In this document: piece by piece, positions 7,920-16,897 of the stretch | How positions within the stretch are numbered: the first letter of the stretch is position 1 | Layout: every line of letters starts with the position of its first letter | From: Terriglobus sp. RCC_193 | GTDB taxonomy: Bacteria; Acidobacteriota; Terriglobia; Terriglobales; Acidobacteriaceae | NCBI RefSeq assembly: GCF_041355105.1 | Contig: NZ_JBFUPK010000001.1 | Coordinates: 1,736,001 to 1,800,000 of the forward strand | Reading direction: 5' to 3' | Length of the DNA: 64,000 bases | Program-made: the position numbers and the translations under genes | The notes under the pieces: model-generated | What the model was told of the DNA's origin: nothing | Database searches by the model: none | Seen by the model: the letters and a program-made list of their open reading frames with translations, nothing else

Positions 7920-9065
7920 TTAGTTATGAATCGTCACGCTGCGAATGACAACCGGTGTTAGAGGGCGGTTGTGTTCATCACGCGGCACACATGCGATTGC
8001 CTCGATGCGTTTCACAGATGCCTCATCACACTGCCCGATAATGGTGAACCCGCCATCCAGGCGATGCATTGGATGCTCTGAGAAAAAGAGTTCGCTGTTG
8101 TTCGTGTCTTTACCGTTGTTGCCAAAGGCAAGGCGTCCCGGACGATCGTAAGTAAGCCCCGGCGTGTCTTCATTCTTAAAGCGAAATCCAATGTCCGTTG
8201 CGCCGCTGGGGTCGTTGGTGATGTCGCCTGTCTGGATAACGAAATCCGGTAGAACACGGTCGAAAATCATCCCATCGTAAAAGCGCACACCATGCTCCAC
8301 GGCATGCGTTTTAGGATTCGTCCAGTCCTTCGTTCCATCCGCCAATCCAAGAAAGGTCTGCACCGCAATAGGCGATTCCTTTTCAAATAAACGGCAGCTC
8401 AGATTACCCATCGAGGTATGAAAGACCGCCACGCGACCTGTTGGTTCCGGCCCCTGCAACTTCGCTTGTGCAACAGGAGACAGAGGTGTCGAACTCAATG
8501 GTGGCGGTGCGGATGAATCATCGTCCACGATCGCCACACGAAGCAACTTCACGGCTGCAGAGGGATCATTATCTGCAGAAGTAAGACGATGCGAAATCTC
8601 CTGCACCACTTTCACAGAAGCAGCATCACACAGCCCAAAGATAGATCGATTCGGCGAATCGGATTCCGCATTGGCGTGATCCAGAATCGTGAATCGGGGC
8701 GTCATCTTCCCCTTCTCACCAACCATCGCCAGCAGTCCCGGTGCATCGAAGTTGCGATCACCCGGGTCTTCCAGGGGAGAATCTGCAAGCGCTTTCACCG
8801 TAACGCCAGTCCGCAGCCCTCCGGAGATTGCTCCCGAGCTGCCACGAAGCACCGTGCCGTCATAGAAGGGTTTTCCCGCATCACTGCTCCATGCGACGTT
8901 GCCTTTGGCCAATCCGACAAACATAGCGGTAGTTGCAGGCTTCCGGTCCGCGAACAGATGACAGGTCACGCGTCCCATCGAGGTATCCATGACAGCGAGC
9001 TGCGCTGAAAGACAGGGAGACACGGCTACTGCCACAACGGCAATAAGAGCAAGCGGAATACGCAT
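7920..9065 (-). CDS. Secreted tandem cyclophilin-type peptidyl-prolyl isomerase
   Basis: I place the start at 9065 because it gives a signal peptide (MRIPLALIAVVAVAVSPCLSAQ); the longer frame to 9149 would read through tRNA-Gly. The 381-residue product has two cyclophilin domains. The C-terminal one (about residues 205-380) keeps the core motifs FYDGMIFDRVLPDFVIQTGD and NNSELFFSEHPMHRLDGGFTIIG, including the catalytic Arg. The N-terminal one (about 27-185) has the fold outline (MDTSMGRVTCHLF, KPFYDGTVLRG) but has lost the F-x-R-V and Q-G-D residues, so it is probably not catalytic. Extracytoplasmic prolyl isomerase activity is expected from the second domain only. Confidence 0.88.
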   Translation of the reverse strand: MRIPLALIAVVAVAVSPCLSAQLAVMDTSMGRVTCHLFADRKPATTAMFVGLAKGNVAWSSDAGKPFYDGTVLRGSSGAISGGLRTGVTVKALADSPLEDPGDRNFDAPGLLAMVGEKGKMTPRFTILDHANAESDSPNRSIFGLCDAASVKVVQEISHRLTSADNDPSAAVKLLRVAIVDDDSSAPPPLSSTPLSPVAQAKLQGPEPTGRVAVFHTSMGNLSCRLFEKESPIAVQTFLGLADGTKDWTNPKTHAVEHGVRFYDGMIFDRVLPDFVIQTGDITNDPSGATDIGFRFKNEDTPGLTYDRPGRLAFGNNGKDTNNSELFFSEHPMHRLDGGFTIIGQCDEASVKRIEAIACVPRDEHNRPLTPVVIRSVTIHN

Positions 9066-9116
9066 GAAGCAGGTATATCGCAAGCGGGCTCTAAATGACC
9101 TGGACAAAGAAGGAAC

Positions 9117-9191
9117 TGGAGCGGGAGACCGGGATCGAACCGGCGACATTCAGCTTGGGAAGCTGACGTTCTGCCACTGAACTACTCCCGC
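9117..9191 (-). tRNA. tRNA-Gly (anticodon CCC)
   Basis: On the minus strand the acceptor GCGGGAG (9191-9185) pairs with CTCCCGC (9127-9121). The anticodon stem TCAGC/GCTGA encloses TTCCCAA (anticodon CCC), and the T-arm has GGTTCGATCC. The 3' TCCA is encoded (9120-9117). Its 5' end overlaps one copy of a 29-bp repeat whose second copy lies at 27773. Confidence 0.96.
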
Positions 9192-9208
9192 TCAGTGAAG
9201 GCGATTAT
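9180..9208 (+). repeat. Left direct repeat of the glycan island, overlapping the tRNA-Gly 5' end
   Basis: These 29 bases recur at 27773-27801 in the same orientation with two mismatches. The first 12 bases belong to tRNA-Gly and the rest is its upstream flank. The two copies bracket 18.6 kb containing the whole glycan-utilisation locus. Confidence 0.75.
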
Positions 9209-9299
9209 AGCGCGACTGATCCGTAAGCGTCTTTGGGAAACGGACTCGTCGCGGGGCCCAAAGCCATTTGCCATTGATAGTAGCGATCCTGCTTTTTTC

Positions 9300-9329
9300 T
9301 TGACACGTTCAGCGGGCACCCCCTATAGT
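9300..9329 (+). promoter_or_regulatory. Sigma-70 promoter of the DUF5107/TPR operon
   Basis: TTGACA (9300-9305) and TATAGT (9324-9329) are separated by 18 bases, a near-consensus housekeeping promoter. A pair of operator-like palindromes follows immediately downstream (9338-9349, 9362-9373), so repression by blocking early elongation is plausible. Confidence 0.7.
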
Positions 9330-9337
9330 CAGCTAAC

Positions 9338-9373
9338 GGTAACGTACACGGTCATAGAATAATGTACGTTCCA
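9338..9373 (+). promoter_or_regulatory. Paired LacI-type operator candidates (sites A1 and A2)
   Basis: Site A1 GGTAACGTACAC (9338-9349) recurs exactly, on the other strand, at 17077-17088 ahead of the GH36 gene. Site A2 (9362-9373, core TGTACGTTCC) is a near-inverted copy 24 bases away, centre to centre. Both have the central CpG typical of LacI-family operators, and a LacI-family regulator is encoded 5 kb downstream. Confidence 0.55.
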
Positions 9374-9430
9374 ATAGATTCTGTCGAATTGGCTCAATCG
9401 ATTTTGTCTCTTGGGAAGGTCTCTGAATTC

Positions 9431-12400
9431 ATGACGTATCGGATCTCCTCCACTCAAGAGACGTCGCCCGTCTCTGTCACTCCGGGAAAGCTTCAATTGC
9501 CCACTGCGCCATCATCGGAGCAAGGCGAGGTGAAGGCATGGAGCGAGCCGGTGGACATGCTCACCTATCTGCCAGCTCCGCCAGACAAGAACCCACTGTT
9601 CCTGGAAAAGCGCGTGTATCAGGGCAGCAGCGGCCGCGTGTATCCCCTGCCGGTCATTGACTCTATCTCAACGAAGCCAGAGATGCGCCCTTGGCAAGCC
9701 GTTCACATAGAGAACGAGTTTCTCCGCCTGATGGTCATGCCGGAGATTGGCGGACGTATCCACATTGGTCTGGATAAGCGCACAGGCTACGATTTCTTCT
9801 ATCGCCAGAACGTGATTAAGCCTGCGCTCGTAGGGCTTGCAGGACCGTGGATTTCCGGCGGCGTCGAGTTCAACTGGCCGCAGCACCATCGTCCTGCCAC
9901 CTTTATGCCGGTGGAAGTCTCTATCGAACGATCTGACGATGGTTCGATCACCATCTGGTGCAGCGACCACGATCCCATGGCTCGCATGAAGGGCATGCAT
10001 GGTATCTGCCTTCATCCGGGCAAGGCCTATGTTGAGGTGAAGGTCCGTCTTTATAACCGCACGCAGGACACCCAAACGTTCTTGTGGTGGGCAAACGTAG
10101 CCACGCATGTGCACGAGAAATACCAATCATTCTTTCCGCATGACGTGCGATTTGCAGCGGACCATGCCAAGCGCGCCGTCACGGAATATCCGCTGAGCAA
10201 AGGCCATTACTATGGCGTGGATTACGGCGAACGCGCTCGCACGGGCGTCCCCACGGACGAACGCCCTTCACACTTTGTCCCCGATGGTTCGTATCCGCCG
10301 AACGACCTTGGCTGGTATGCGAACATCCCGGTTCCCACCAGTTACATGATCGTCGGTTCGCGCGAAGACTTCTTCGGGGGCTACGATCATGCCGCAGACG
10401 CCGGTACCGTAGCCTATGCGGACCATCATATTTCTCCTGGGAAAAAGCAGTGGACATGGGGCAATCACGAATTCGGGTATGCGTGGGATCGCAGCCTGAC
10501 AGATAGCGATGGTCCGTACATCGAACTCATGTCGGGCGTCTACACCGACAACCAGCCGGACTTCAGCTTTCTTGCTCCAGGGGAAACGAAAACCTTCAGC
10601 CAGTTCTGGTATCCGGTCAGTGCCATCGGCACACCGGATCTCGCGAATCTGGATGGAGCACTGCGTCTGGAAACCAATGCACACGACGTTACTGTTCACC
10701 TGCAGGTCACATCAGATCGTCCTTCAAGCAGAATTTCTCTGCTGCGTGAAGGGATAGAACTGGCAACCTGGGATGCTGACCTTTTGACACAGGAACCTCA
10801 TCATTTCCACACTGCCATCGACTGTGCCATCGATGCACTTGAGATTCGTGTCTCGCAGGCAGGCCACGTGTTCATGCGGTATGCCCCCACAGAAATCGGT
10901 CCTGTCGAGCAGCCTGATGAGGCCACGGAACCACCGCTGCCGCAGGACGTAACCAGCAGTGACGAACTTTTTCTGAATGGCCTCCATCTGGAGCAATATC
11001 GTCATCCCACGCGTACTGCGGAACCATATTGGCTTGAAGCCATTCGTCGCGATCCCGGTGACAGCCGTTCAAACCATGCGCTTGGTCGCTCCTACATGCG
11101 ACGAGGCGAATTCGACATCGCAGAGAGGTATTTGCGCACCACTATTGCCCGTTTAACCAGGCGCAATCCAAACCCGAGTGATGGTGAGCCTTACTACAAT
11201 CTCGGGCTTACGCTGCGATACCAGGGCCGATTCGACGAAGCCTATGACGCCTTTTACAAGAGCACATGGAATGCGGCGTGGCGCGGAGCTGGCTATCATC
11301 GGCTTGCCGAAACTGACTGTACACACAAGGAATGGACAAAGGCGCTGGATCACCTTGACCGTTCGTTGCTTGCCGACGGCGACAATTTGAATGCGCTTAA
11401 TCTGAAGGCTGTTGTGCTGCAGCGGTTGAACCGTTCCGGCGAGGCTGCGGCGCTCATTGCGCAGGTGCGCTCGCTGGATCCATTGGATGGGATGAGCCGT
11501 TTTCTGGAATCCGGACATGGACCAGCCAACGCACAAAACCAGATTGATATGGCGTTCGACTGGATGCGCGCAGGTCTGCTGGAAGAAGCTCTTCAGGCAA
11601 TCAACGAAGATGTTCCGGATCACTTTGATGGCGGCGCCACGCTTCGCCTCTATCTGCGTGCTGAGATTCTCCGTCAGCTTGGTCGCATAGACGAGTCCGC
11701 AGCGATGCGACAGCAGGCTGCTGCAGCCGATCCTTCTTATGTCTTTCCCAGTCGTCTGGAAGAGCTGCTGCTATTGGAACGTGCCATCGCAGAAAATCCT
11801 GCGGACGCACATGCACACTACTATCTTGGCAATCTTCTGTATGACCGCCGCCGTTACAACGAAGCGATGGCACACTGGGACCGCGCCACAGAACTGGCTC
11901 CCGAGTTCCCAACTCCGTGGCGCAATCTTGGCTTCGCACGCTTCAATGTGAAACACGATGCAGAAGGGGCCGCCGCCGCATTTGCACGCGCCCGTGCGCT
12001 TGCGCCGCACGATGCACGTATCGCATATGAGCAGGATCAGTTGTGGAAGCGCATTGGTTTCCCTCTGGAAGAGCGCCTGAAGAATCTTCTCGATCACACA
12101 TATCTGGTAGAGCAGCGCGATGACCTTTCCAACGAGTTAGCCACCTTGTTGAACAGCACTGGTCAACCTGCGCGTGCGCACGACCTGTTACTCAGTCGCA
12201 GCTTCGGTCCCTGGGAAGGCGGCGAAGGCCAGGTGCTGACGCAGTATGTCCGTTCCAACCTGCTGCTGGCACAACGAGCCCTCCATGACGGGAATGCTTC
12301 CGCTGCAGTTGCTCTACTGGAACTGGCGGCAAACCCACCGCAGAACCTGAGTGAAGCCAAGCACCTGTTAATGAATCTGAGCATGATTGATTACTGGATG

Positions 12401-12844
12401 GGCGTTGCACTGGCTGCTGCAGGAAATACGGCACGCTCCATAAGCGCTCTCGAACGAGCGGCCAATCAGAAGGGTGACTTTCAGCAGATGCAGGTGCAAT
12501 CCATCTCTGAAACCACATACTGGACCGCCATGGCTTTGCGCACACTGGGACGCGAACAAGAGGCGAGCAATCTTTTCCGCGCGATAGACGCTTATGCATC
12601 GAAGCTCGAGTCGGAAACACCGAAGATCGATTACTTCGCGACATCGCTTCCGGCAATGCTGCTCTTTGAGGAAGACCTGACGGAACGCCAGAACATCACG
12701 GCACGCTTTCTACACGCGCAGGCACAGCTTGGATTGCGCAACAAGCAGCAGGCAAAGCATCTTCTGGAAGAAGTGATCGCAAAGGATCGCAGCCACACTG
12801 GCGCGATTGATCTTCTCACGACACTTTCAGCGAAAGAAGGTTGA
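9431..12844 (+). CDS. DUF5107 domain protein with C-terminal TPR array
   Basis: The N-terminal part (about residues 30-380) reads as DUF5107, a galactose-mutarotase-like beta-sandwich (FLRLMVMPEIGGRIHIGLDKRTGYDFFYRQ, GPWISGGVEFNWPQHHRPATF, WWANVATHVHEKYQSFFPHDV), split here only for citation. The remainder (about 500-1137) is TPR (EPYYNLGLTLRYQGRFDEAYDAFYKS; AHYYLGNLLYDRRRYNEAMAHWDRA). I prefer ATG 9431 (GGGAAGG upstream) giving 1137 residues; ATG 9362 lies inside an operator site and lacks a ribosome site. There is no signal peptide, so it is probably cytoplasmic. It heads the plus-strand arm of the glycan locus and its stop overlaps the sugar-porter start region. It probably binds or acts on a carbohydrate; the reaction is unknown. 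Confidence 0.8.
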   Translation: MTYRISSTQETSPVSVTPGKLQLPTAPSSEQGEVKAWSEPVDMLTYLPAPPDKNPLFLEKRVYQGSSGRVYPLPVIDSISTKPEMRPWQAVHIENEFLRLMVMPEIGGRIHIGLDKRTGYDFFYRQNVIKPALVGLAGPWISGGVEFNWPQHHRPATFMPVEVSIERSDDGSITIWCSDHDPMARMKGMHGICLHPGKAYVEVKVRLYNRTQDTQTFLWWANVATHVHEKYQSFFPHDVRFAADHAKRAVTEYPLSKGHYYGVDYGERARTGVPTDERPSHFVPDGSYPPNDLGWYANIPVPTSYMIVGSREDFFGGYDHAADAGTVAYADHHISPGKKQWTWGNHEFGYAWDRSLTDSDGPYIELMSGVYTDNQPDFSFLAPGETKTFSQFWYPVSAIGTPDLANLDGALRLETNAHDVTVHLQVTSDRPSSRISLLREGIELATWDADLLTQEPHHFHTAIDCAIDALEIRVSQAGHVFMRYAPTEIGPVEQPDEATEPPLPQDVTSSDELFLNGLHLEQYRHPTRTAEPYWLEAIRRDPGDSRSNHALGRSYMRRGEFDIAERYLRTTIARLTRRNPNPSDGEPYYNLGLTLRYQGRFDEAYDAFYKSTWNAAWRGAGYHRLAETDCTHKEWTKALDHLDRSLLADGDNLNALNLKAVVLQRLNRSGEAAALIAQVRSLDPLDGMSRFLESGHGPANAQNQIDMAFDWMRAGLLEEALQAINEDVPDHFDGGATLRLYLRAEILRQLGRIDESAAMRQQAAAADPSYVFPSRLEELLLLERAIAENPADAHAHYYLGNLLYDRRRYNEAMAHWDRATELAPEFPTPWRNLGFARFNVKHDAEGAAAAFARARALAPHDARIAYEQDQLWKRIGFPLEERLKNLLDHTYLVEQRDDLSNELATLLNSTGQPARAHDLLLSRSFGPWEGGEGQVLTQYVRSNLLLAQRALHDGNASAAVALLELAANPPQNLSEAKHLLMNLSMIDYWMGVALAAAGNTARSISALERAANQKGDFQQMQVQSISETTYWTAMALRTLGREQEASNLFRAIDAYASKLESETPKIDYFATSLPAMLLFEEDLTERQNITARFLHAQAQLGLRNKQQAKHLLEEVIAKDRSHTGAIDLLTTLSAKEG

Positions 12845-12846
12845 GC

Positions 12847-14280
12847 ATGCAAGGACCGGCCATCCACACGACAGAATCTTCGATCCTTGTGCCGGCGGAA
12901 CGCAGCTTCTACGTGTGGATCATTGCGGTAGTGGCGGCGCTTGGTGGACTTCTTTTCGGTTATGACTGGGTTGTCATCGGAGGCGCGCGAGAGTTCTATG
13001 AGATGTACTTCCATCTCGTGTCCCCCTCGCTGATCGGCTGGGTGAACAGTTGCGCTCTTGTCGGGTGCCTCGCAGGCTCGCTTGCCGCTGGTTCCCTTGC
13101 GGAACGACTCGGACGCAAGCCCGTTCTACTTGTTGCGGCCGTGCTGTTCGCAATTTCTTCTGCACTCACCGGATGGTCTTACGTTCTATCCGCTTTCATC
13201 GCATGGCGCATCGTTGGCGGTATTGCTATCGGCCTCGCCTCCAATGTTTCGCCGCTTTACATCGCGGAGATCAGCCCGGCGGACCTTCGCGGCAGGTTGG
13301 TAAGTCTCAACCAGTTTGCAATTGTCATCGGCATTCTGCTGGCACAGATTGTGAACTGGCGCATCGCTCGTCCTGTTCCTTCGGGCTTGAGTGCAGCTCA
13401 GCTGATGGCCTCATGGAATGTTCAGTATGGCTGGCGATGGATGTTTACAGCAGTGGTAATCCCATCACTGGTCTTCACTGTGGCATCGCTCGTCATACCG
13501 GAGAGTCCGCGTTGGCTGTTGACTCGCGGACGAAGCAAAGAAGCACTGGAAACGCTGACGAAAATCGGTGGCAACTCCTATGCAGATGCCGAATGTTTCA
13601 ATATCCAGACAGTCATCAACGCAGAGAGTGCCGCGGGACGTTCCACCTGGGGCGAACTTCTGCGAAGACCTGTGCGCCGCATCGTCCTCATTGGTATTGC
13701 GTTGGCCGTATTGCAACAGTGGACGGGTATCAACGTCCTCTTCAACTACGCAGCAGACGTTTACCGGAGCGCAGGCTATGGTGCGAATGACATCCTGCTG
13801 AACATCGTCATCACAGGCACAATCAATTTGGTATTCACTATCATTGCGATGCTTCTGGTGGATCGCGTAGGACGCCGAGGGTTGATGCTGCTGGGGTGTA
13901 TCGGTATCAGCACCTCACACCTGGCATGTTCATTTGCCTATGCAAACCACTGGCCCGCCCTAACAATCCTGATTCTGACGCTGAGTGCTATCGGTTGTTA
14001 TGCTCTGACACTTGCACCGGTAACGTGGGTCTTGATCGCAGAAATTTTCCCGAATCGCGTTCGTTCCCAAGCTGTCTCGATAGCAGTCAGCGCTCTGTGG
14101 CTTGCTTCATTCGCCCTGACGTATACCTTTCCATTGTTGAACAAGGCATTGGGAACGGGCGGAATCTTCCGTACCTATGGCGTGATCTGCCTCTTGGGTT
14201 GGGCACTGGTGTTCTTCTTTGTACCTGAAACCAAGGGACGCAGCCTGGAACAGATCGAGCGGGCACTGGCACGACAGTGA
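12847..14280 (+). CDS. MFS sugar porter
   Basis: This protein of about 477 residues has 12 predicted membrane segments and the sugar-porter signatures. These are GGLLFGYDWVVIGG in helix 1, RLGRKP in loop 2-3, PLYIAEISPADLRGRLVSLNQ, PESPRWLL before the central loop, DRVGRRGLML, and PETKGRSLEQIE near the C-terminus. Such proteins move monosaccharides with protons or sodium across the inner membrane. ATG 12847 has AGAAGG 8 bases upstream; a TTG at 12841 overlapping the previous stop is an alternative start. It is cotranscribed with the DUF5107 gene, so the cargo is probably a sugar released by the island's hydrolases, with galactose and fucose the leading guesses. Confidence 0.92.
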   Translation: MQGPAIHTTESSILVPAERSFYVWIIAVVAALGGLLFGYDWVVIGGAREFYEMYFHLVSPSLIGWVNSCALVGCLAGSLAAGSLAERLGRKPVLLVAAVLFAISSALTGWSYVLSAFIAWRIVGGIAIGLASNVSPLYIAEISPADLRGRLVSLNQFAIVIGILLAQIVNWRIARPVPSGLSAAQLMASWNVQYGWRWMFTAVVIPSLVFTVASLVIPESPRWLLTRGRSKEALETLTKIGGNSYADAECFNIQTVINAESAAGRSTWGELLRRPVRRIVLIGIALAVLQQWTGINVLFNYAADVYRSAGYGANDILLNIVITGTINLVFTIIAMLLVDRVGRRGLMLLGCIGISTSHLACSFAYANHWPALTILILTLSAIGCYALTLAPVTWVLIAEIFPNRVRSQAVSIAVSALWLASFALTYTFPLLNKALGTGGIFRTYGVICLLGWALVFFFVPETKGRSLEQIERALARQ

Positions 14281-14430
14281 GAACTATCCTGTGGCGAACC
14301 AGACCACATCTGAAAGAAAACGGATTTCTACACGTCCCTATCGCTCTGCAGAAATTTCGGGATATCTCCTCTAACGGAGTGAGACAATGTGTCCCATCCC
14401 GTCAATCGCCAGGGTGAAGCAAGGAAGAGC

Positions 14431-15519
14431 ATGTCTGAATCAAAGGGAACAGCCGGAATCAAAGAGATTGCGCGAGCACTGAATGTGTCCATCGGCACGG
14501 TGGACCGCGCATTGCATGGCAGAACCGGCGTTAGCGAAAAGACGAAGACGCGCGTGCTGCAGATGGCAGAGCGGATGGGATACACACCCAACCTTGCGGC
14601 ACAAGCTCTGAAACTGAATCGCAAACTTTCCATTGCAGCAATTCTCCCGAAGCACATCTCACATTTCTTCGATCCTGTACGTGCCGGCATTCGTGCCGCA
14701 GCAGCCGCAACGGTTGGCGTTCAGGTTTCCCTGGAGTTTCACGAATATCCGCGGCTGGGCGTGGGAGATGTGGAAGCGTTTGAACGGGCCCTGAAGCGAC
14801 ACTATGACGGCATCATCTTTCTGCCAGGCGACACGCGCAAGTTTGACTCGCTGATCCGTACGCTCTCACGCAATGGCACTGCCATGATGTGCGTGGGAAG
14901 CGATGCGCCAAACACCGACCGCATGGGATCCGTGGCAGCGCACGCCTACGTCAGCGGCTCCATCGCAGCAGAGTTGTTGGCAATGAAGCTGCCACAGCGG
15001 TCGAACGTGGCCGTCTTCAGTGGCGATCTATACACCATGGACCACGCGGAAAAACTACGTGGTTTTGCAGCTACGCTTGCGGTACAGGCTCCGCACCTGA
15101 TGCTGCTGCCAGCATTGGAAAGTCATGAACAACCCAGGCAGGCGTACCAGCAGGCGCTTACGCTGATGCGCAGCAAAGACCATCCGCAGGGGATCTACCT
15201 AAGCACAGCAAACAGCATGCCCGTACTCAAGGCGCTTGACGAATTGAAATTGCTTGGCAAGGTGCAGATCGTCACAACGGATCTTTTTCAGGAGCTGATC
15301 CCTCTTATCGAGTTCGGCAAGGTGATGGCCACCCTCTACCAGCGACCCTATACCCAGGGTAAGGTGGCGTTCGAAGCACTGCTCCGCTATCTGCGCGGTG
15401 ATGATAAATCGCACCCCTACGTGCGACTCGCACCGCACGTCATCTTTCGCAGCAATCTTCCGCTGTTCTCCAGTCACATCGTCGATACCGATGAAGAGAT
15501 CGAAAGCGAATTGCCATAA
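14431..15519 (+). CDS. LacI-family transcriptional regulator
   Basis: ATG 14431 is chosen because AAGGAAG precedes it and the helix-turn-helix then lies at the usual place (residues 8-60: IKEIARALNVSIGTVDRALHGR, followed by the hinge GYTPNLAAQALK, parts cited separately). A GTG at 14389 would add 14 residues. Residues 65-340 form a periplasmic-binding-protein-like sugar-sensing domain (LSIAAILPKHISHFFDPVRAG, GIIFLPGDTRKFDSLI). The length, 362 residues, is slightly long for LacI members. It is the only regulator in the glycan locus and is the obvious candidate to bind the repeated CpG-centred palindromes at 9338, 9362, 16884, 17077, 27540 and 27617. The ligand is unknown; a galactose- or fucose-containing sugar is likely. 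Confidence 0.92.
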   Translation: MSESKGTAGIKEIARALNVSIGTVDRALHGRTGVSEKTKTRVLQMAERMGYTPNLAAQALKLNRKLSIAAILPKHISHFFDPVRAGIRAAAAATVGVQVSLEFHEYPRLGVGDVEAFERALKRHYDGIIFLPGDTRKFDSLIRTLSRNGTAMMCVGSDAPNTDRMGSVAAHAYVSGSIAAELLAMKLPQRSNVAVFSGDLYTMDHAEKLRGFAATLAVQAPHLMLLPALESHEQPRQAYQQALTLMRSKDHPQGIYLSTANSMPVLKALDELKLLGKVQIVTTDLFQELIPLIEFGKVMATLYQRPYTQGKVAFEALLRYLRGDDKSHPYVRLAPHVIFRSNLPLFSSHIVDTDEEIESELP

Positions 15520-15592
15520 CGTTCAGCTTGCGTCCTGCCGAGCTCTCGTTGTGTCTAGCATTCTGCAAGCCATGCGTAGGTGAAAGCTCTCC

Positions 15593-16543
15593 ATGCCATC
15601 TCAGGTCCATCGCTGCATCCTGCAATCGGATCAACTCGTAATCGAAGTGCGGCCTCGCGAAGGTGGCCGCATTGCGTCGTTACGCAGCCTCGACTCCGGG
15701 CTGGAATTTCTCATGCAATCGCCACGAAACGAAACGATACCAACTCCCAACCTGAATGCGGATTTTCGCAATGGCCCGTGCGCGGGCATTGAGGAGTGCC
15801 TCCCCACCGTAGCCCGTTGCGATGCTTCTACCGAGGGAGGGCCCGCACCCGATCATGGCGATTTCTGGCAGTTGCCATGGCATGTGGAACACATGGACGA
15901 CTGCAGTGCCATTCTTTCCGCAGACGGCTTCAGCCGCACGCTGCGTTTCACAAAGCATCTGCTAGTCACCGGCGATACGCTCCGCGTGGAATATTCTGTG
16001 ACGAACATCCGCACCACTTCGCAATCGTTTCTCTACGCGTGCCATCCACTGTTTGCTGTGGACGAAGGGGATCTCATCATGCTGCCAAGCGACATCCGTT
16101 CGTTGCGGCTTGATTATTCGCGCGGCAATAGATTAGGAAAGCGCGGCGATGTGATTTCATGGCCCGTTACGGCATCGGGAATCAAGCTGGACCAGGCTGG
16201 CCGCGCAGACGTCGGACACGCCGATATGTTCTACACGGAACGCGTAAACAGAGGAGTATGCGGTATCCTTCGCTACTCCACGGGGCAAATACTTGAAGTT
16301 CTCTTCGATCCAGCCAGGCTTCCCTATCTTGGAATCTGGCTTTGCTATGGTGGATGGCCGGATGATGCAACAGAGCAGCTCCAATACGCTGTCGCCCTGG
16401 AACCCACCACGTCGCCTCACAACAGCCTGAATACCGCGCAGCAGGCACAAGCAGCGATGTCCCTCCAGCCAGGAAAAGTATTCCGTTTTGCTATCGCCTT
16501 TCGTGTGCGCCAAGCTCCCTCTGCACTCCTGGCCACGGACTAA
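15593..16543 (+). CDS. Aldose 1-epimerase-like protein (galactose-mutarotase fold)
   Basis: The 316-residue protein shows the beta-sandwich pattern of the aldose-epimerase superfamily: VEVRPREGGRIASLRSLDSG-type opening near residues 17-37, HGDFWQLPW at about 87, LRVEYSVTNI near 130, and YACHPLFAVDEGD with a conserved His near 148. It has no signal peptide. Members interconvert sugar anomers or bind sugars. It follows the LacI gene by 73 bases on the same strand, fitting a role in cytoplasmic handling of sugars freed by the locus. The exact substrate is unknown, and the DUF4432-type branch of the superfamily is an alternative label. Confidence 0.75.
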   Translation: MPSQVHRCILQSDQLVIEVRPREGGRIASLRSLDSGLEFLMQSPRNETIPTPNLNADFRNGPCAGIEECLPTVARCDASTEGGPAPDHGDFWQLPWHVEHMDDCSAILSADGFSRTLRFTKHLLVTGDTLRVEYSVTNIRTTSQSFLYACHPLFAVDEGDLIMLPSDIRSLRLDYSRGNRLGKRGDVISWPVTASGIKLDQAGRADVGHADMFYTERVNRGVCGILRYSTGQILEVLFDPARLPYLGIWLCYGGWPDDATEQLQYAVALEPTTSPHNSLNTAQQAQAAMSLQPGKVFRFAIAFRVRQAPSALLATD

Positions 16544-16602
16544 GAAGCCTCCCTTCGGGTGACTTCTCTTGCTTCTTCAGAGTGAAGATTAGTGCGTCTC
16601 CG

Positions 16603-16830
16603 TGAGTACGAGCCCGGAGTAACTGCATCCAGCTTGATGAAATCGACGCCGCAGACGAGAACAGAGCGACAACCGAATCGATGTGCTCCTGCGCGCCGGG
16701 CTTCGAGAAATCGACCTTGTCGTGATACGAGGAGGGTAGGTTGCCCGCAAAGGCATTGCCCTTGGCCAAGGGTGCGCACCACGATATCCTGCATGTGATA
16801 CGGCGTCCCCAGGATTAGATAGGTCTGGAA
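16603..16830 (-). pseudogene. Decayed GH27-like alpha-galactosidase fragment
   Basis: Read on the minus strand with two frame changes, this gives a continuous glycosidase segment. LGTPYHMQDIVVRTL (from about 16810) is followed after a +1 shift near 16767 by AKGNAFAGNLPSSYHDKVDF and SKPGAQEHIDSVVALF, and after a compensating -1 shift near 16655 by GVDFIKLDAVTPGSYS. The last block is the region carrying the nucleophile Asp in melibiase-type GH27 enzymes. Nothing homologous continues on either side, so about 75 residues remain of a protein normally several hundred long. It lies in the 590-base gap ahead of the intact GH36 gene and is best explained as a remnant of an earlier alpha-galactosidase. 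Confidence 0.7.
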
Positions 16831-16882
16831 TCAATTCTTTCGGTTCGCATAAACTCTGCGATCAGAAGCGGTTTCCGCATAT

Positions 16883-16897
16883 CGTGTACGAACACGA
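16883..16897 (+). promoter_or_regulatory. LacI-type operator candidate (site B1)
   Basis: CGTGTACGAACACGA is nearly palindromic around a central CpG and recurs exactly at 27616-27630 upstream of the TonB receptor. It is 193 bases from site B2 at 17077, suggesting a pair that could bridge by DNA looping. It lies between the GH27 remnant and the GH36 gene. Confidence 0.6.

Noticed and set aside
9066-9149. Longer N-terminus for the cyclophilin gene
   Set aside because: It would translate through the tRNA-Gly gene and displace the signal peptide.
8989-9180. Plus-strand ORF ending GAGDRDRTGDIQLGKLTF
   Set aside because: Antisense reading of tRNA-Gly and the cyclophilin signal peptide; not a gene.
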